NCBI RefSeq assembly: GCF_022180385.2 | Contig: NZ_BQME02000001.1 | Span: 760,501 to 824,500, forward strand | DNA: 64,000 nt | Reading direction: 5' to 3' | Source of the DNA: Paenibacillus sp. L3-i20 | Lineage (GTDB): Bacteria; Bacillota; Bacilli; Paenibacillales; Paenibacillaceae | Part shown: in pieces, positions 62,629 to 64,000 of the stretch | Layout of the letters: the number at the start of each line of letters is the position of its first letter | Position numbering within the stretch: position 1 is the stretch's first letter | Program-made: the position numbers and the translations under genes | The notes under the pieces: generated by a model | What the model saw: the letters and a program-made list of their open reading frames with translations, nothing else | Told to the model about the DNA's origin: nothing | Database searches by the model: none

Positions 62629-64000
62629 TCATTGTATATTTCCAAATTTTACATTAAGTATGTTTGGAATACGTTCGTCACAAGCAAAGAGAATTCCGTA
62701 GATGATACCGGCCATTCCAACCATTAAATTAGGTGTCTCCACATCTTTACCAACACCACATTTAAAGCCTTCATGTTTAGCTTTTTCAATACTTTCCATC
62801 AACAGATTTTGCCCAATTCGAATGTATTCGGCATCACCCATCTCCCGTCCATATTCTATCAAGATGACCGCATTCCCTATATCACCGTGACAAAGACTAT
62901 GTTCTCTGCCAAATCCGTCATAAAACATATTGTTTAAAGCTTGTTGCAAATCAGATTTTGCTTGCTCAGACACATCAGTATCGTCCGATCGAAGTAGCTC
63001 TAGTCTACTTAATAGAATGCCTGGAGCTCCGTGACACCATGCTGAAGTAGAAGACTCTTTAATCGGCTTTCTATAATCGACCCAGTTATTTTCTATCATG
63101 CTATTATTCTCGAAGTTCATTCCTTGACGAATAATTTCCGTTATATCGTCTCTCTTGGTGTATTTATTTAGTAGAGATAGTGCAAATATAATTCCGGCGT
63201 TACCATGTGAAAATCCTGTTAACGGTTTTTGGGCAATCCCTATCCATGACATTTCATTCGGGTTCACTTGCATAACATTATTAATAATATGTTGGCCACA
63301 TAGCTCTGCAATTTCCAAAAACAGAGGATCCTGATCTTGTTCATAGCTCCGCATTAAAACGCTTATAGCACCAGCAGATCCGCCTATAATGTCATATTCT
63401 TTATCATGTTTAAGCAGCTTCGGAATAAGCAATGCTACCTGTTTGGCTTGTTCTTTATATTTCTCGATGTTGGTGTACTGGTGAAATATCATTAATGTGT
63501 AAACAATTGATGCTACACCTGTAAATGCCCCAACTGAAATATAACTTTCATTTGAATCATTTATTTCCACATTAACAAATCTTGATGTAATATCCTCTAT
63601 CAGATCCTGAGCGATTTCAAGATACTTAGTATTTTCAGTTGCAATCCAAAGAGACAAATAGGTTATAGCCATTCCTGACAGCCCATCATAAAGAGTATCG
63701 CCCATTGCCGCAATATTCCATTGTATTTCCTCTACTCCAACCGGTGTTGAGTTTAACCAGCAGTAATTCGTTCGATTATCTGCCTTACCCTTGAATGCTT
63801 GAGAATAAATATATTCGGCTAATTCTTCAGCCTTTTCCATCAAAATAGGTTGCAACTGAAAATTATCTGTATACATCTCTGGCATTTTTGGAGCAAAATG
63901 TTTAAGAACCTCTTGACGGTCATCTTGTGTTGCATGCATGCATAATTCAATAATATTTAGTTGAAATTCAAGATCAGTTGGACTTAATTGATCTATTTTA
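62629..64000 (-). CDS. lanM: Class II lanthipeptide synthetase LanM2 (5' part outside window)
   Basis: C-terminal 456 or so residues of a second LanM. The frame stays open to the right edge, reading KIDQLSPTDLEFQLNIIELC before an internal Met at 63939, a stretch characteristic of the LanM region ahead of the cyclase. The cyclase domain has DGLSGMAITYL, FSHGNAGII, WCHGAPGIL and SLCHGDIGN with the zinc Cys/Cys/His set. The dehydratase domain must lie beyond 64000. Two different LanM enzymes in a cluster are typical of two-peptide lantibiotics, one per peptide. Confidence 0.9.
   Translation of the reverse strand, partial: KIDQLSPTDLEFQLNIIELCMHATQDDRQEVLKHFAPKMPEMYTDNFQLQPILMEKAEELAEYIYSQAFKGKADNRTNYCWLNSTPVGVEEIQWNIAAMGDTLYDGLSGMAITYLSLWIATENTKYLEIAQDLIEDITSRFVNVEINDSNESYISVGAFTGVASIVYTLMIFHQYTNIEKYKEQAKQVALLIPKLLKHDKEYDIIGGSAGAISVLMRSYEQDQDPLFLEIAELCGQHIINNVMQVNPNEMSWIGIAQKPLTGFSHGNAGIIFALSLLNKYTKRDDITEIIRQGMNFENNSMIENNWVDYRKPIKESSTSAWCHGAPGILLSRLELLRSDDTDVSEQAKSDLQQALNNMFYDGFGREHSLCHGDIGNAVILIEYGREMGDAEYIRIGQNLLMESIEKAKHEGFKCGVGKDVETPNLMVGMAGIIYGILFACDERIPNILNVKFGNIQ

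Noticed and set aside
55214-62650. Search for a ComA box (TTGCGG-N4-CCGCAA) near the lanthipeptide genes
   Set aside because: No convincing match was seen by eye on either strand. A position-weight scan with a ComA matrix would be decisive.

Overview
The window looks like a chromosomal segment of a low- to mid-GC Gram-positive spore-former of the Paenibacillaceae/Bacillales type. Supporting signs are AGGAGG-type ribosome binding sites, frequent TTG and GTG starts, BceRSAB-, BdbDC-, CccB-, CysJI- and DUF3934-like genes close to Bacillus proteins, and an encoded CCA on tRNA-Asp. It is rich in signal transduction and antimicrobial-peptide genes: six two-component systems, four of them next to ABC exporters, plus two further ABC exporter operons.

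Layout. 1-4.5 kb: a Bce-type bacitracin/lantibiotic resistance module (bceRSAB, bceR cut by the left edge). 4.7-9.2 kb (minus): a probable operon bdbD-bdbC-response regulator-kinase-ABC ATPase-permease. 9.2-14.6 kb: the assimilatory sulfite reductase operon cysJI, flanked by two inverted ~180-190 bp repeats with gene remnants on their outer sides. 14.7-21.2 kb: cytochrome c-551, YnfA, tRNA-Asp, a cell-wall amidase and an ArsR/DUF2087-two-component operon. 21.3-28.7 kb: a frameshifted lipoprotein gene, a TetR-controlled ABC exporter, small conserved proteins, GNAT, glycosyltransferase and DUF418 genes. 28.8-33.1 kb (minus): another two-component system with an ABC exporter. 33.3-41.7 kb: a chemoreceptor, a 5'-truncated quinone oxidoreductase, a three-gene ABC exporter, an acyltransferase, an AI-2E-family permease and a broken small gene. 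41.7-46.1 kb (minus): a nucleoside/ribose operon (LacI regulator, ribokinase, nucleoside hydrolase, DcuC-family carrier) behind a promoter with a palindromic operator.

47.1-64.0 kb is the most notable part. A two-component system and a LanFE-like immunity transporter (plus strand) lead into a complete comQ-comX-comP-comA quorum-sensing cassette; its 52-residue ComX precursor ends in YYWM. Facing it on the minus strand is a class II lanthipeptide cluster: lanM2 (running off the right edge), lanT with a C39 peptidase, three nearly identical precursor genes in 230-bp tandem units, lanM1 and a secreted subtilisin-like lanP. The precursor cores carry the CPTT[R/K]C signature of the beta peptide of two-peptide lantibiotics (haloduracin and lacticin 3147 type). 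Two LanM enzymes, LanT and LanP fit a two-peptide lantibiotic whose alpha peptide should lie just beyond the window.

Working model (inference): isoprenylated ComX accumulates, ComP/ComA respond, and the lantibiotic and/or its immunity genes are switched on by cell density, while the neighbouring kinase/regulator pair adjusts immunity. No clear ComA box was recognised, so the regulatory link rests on gene neighbourhood alone.
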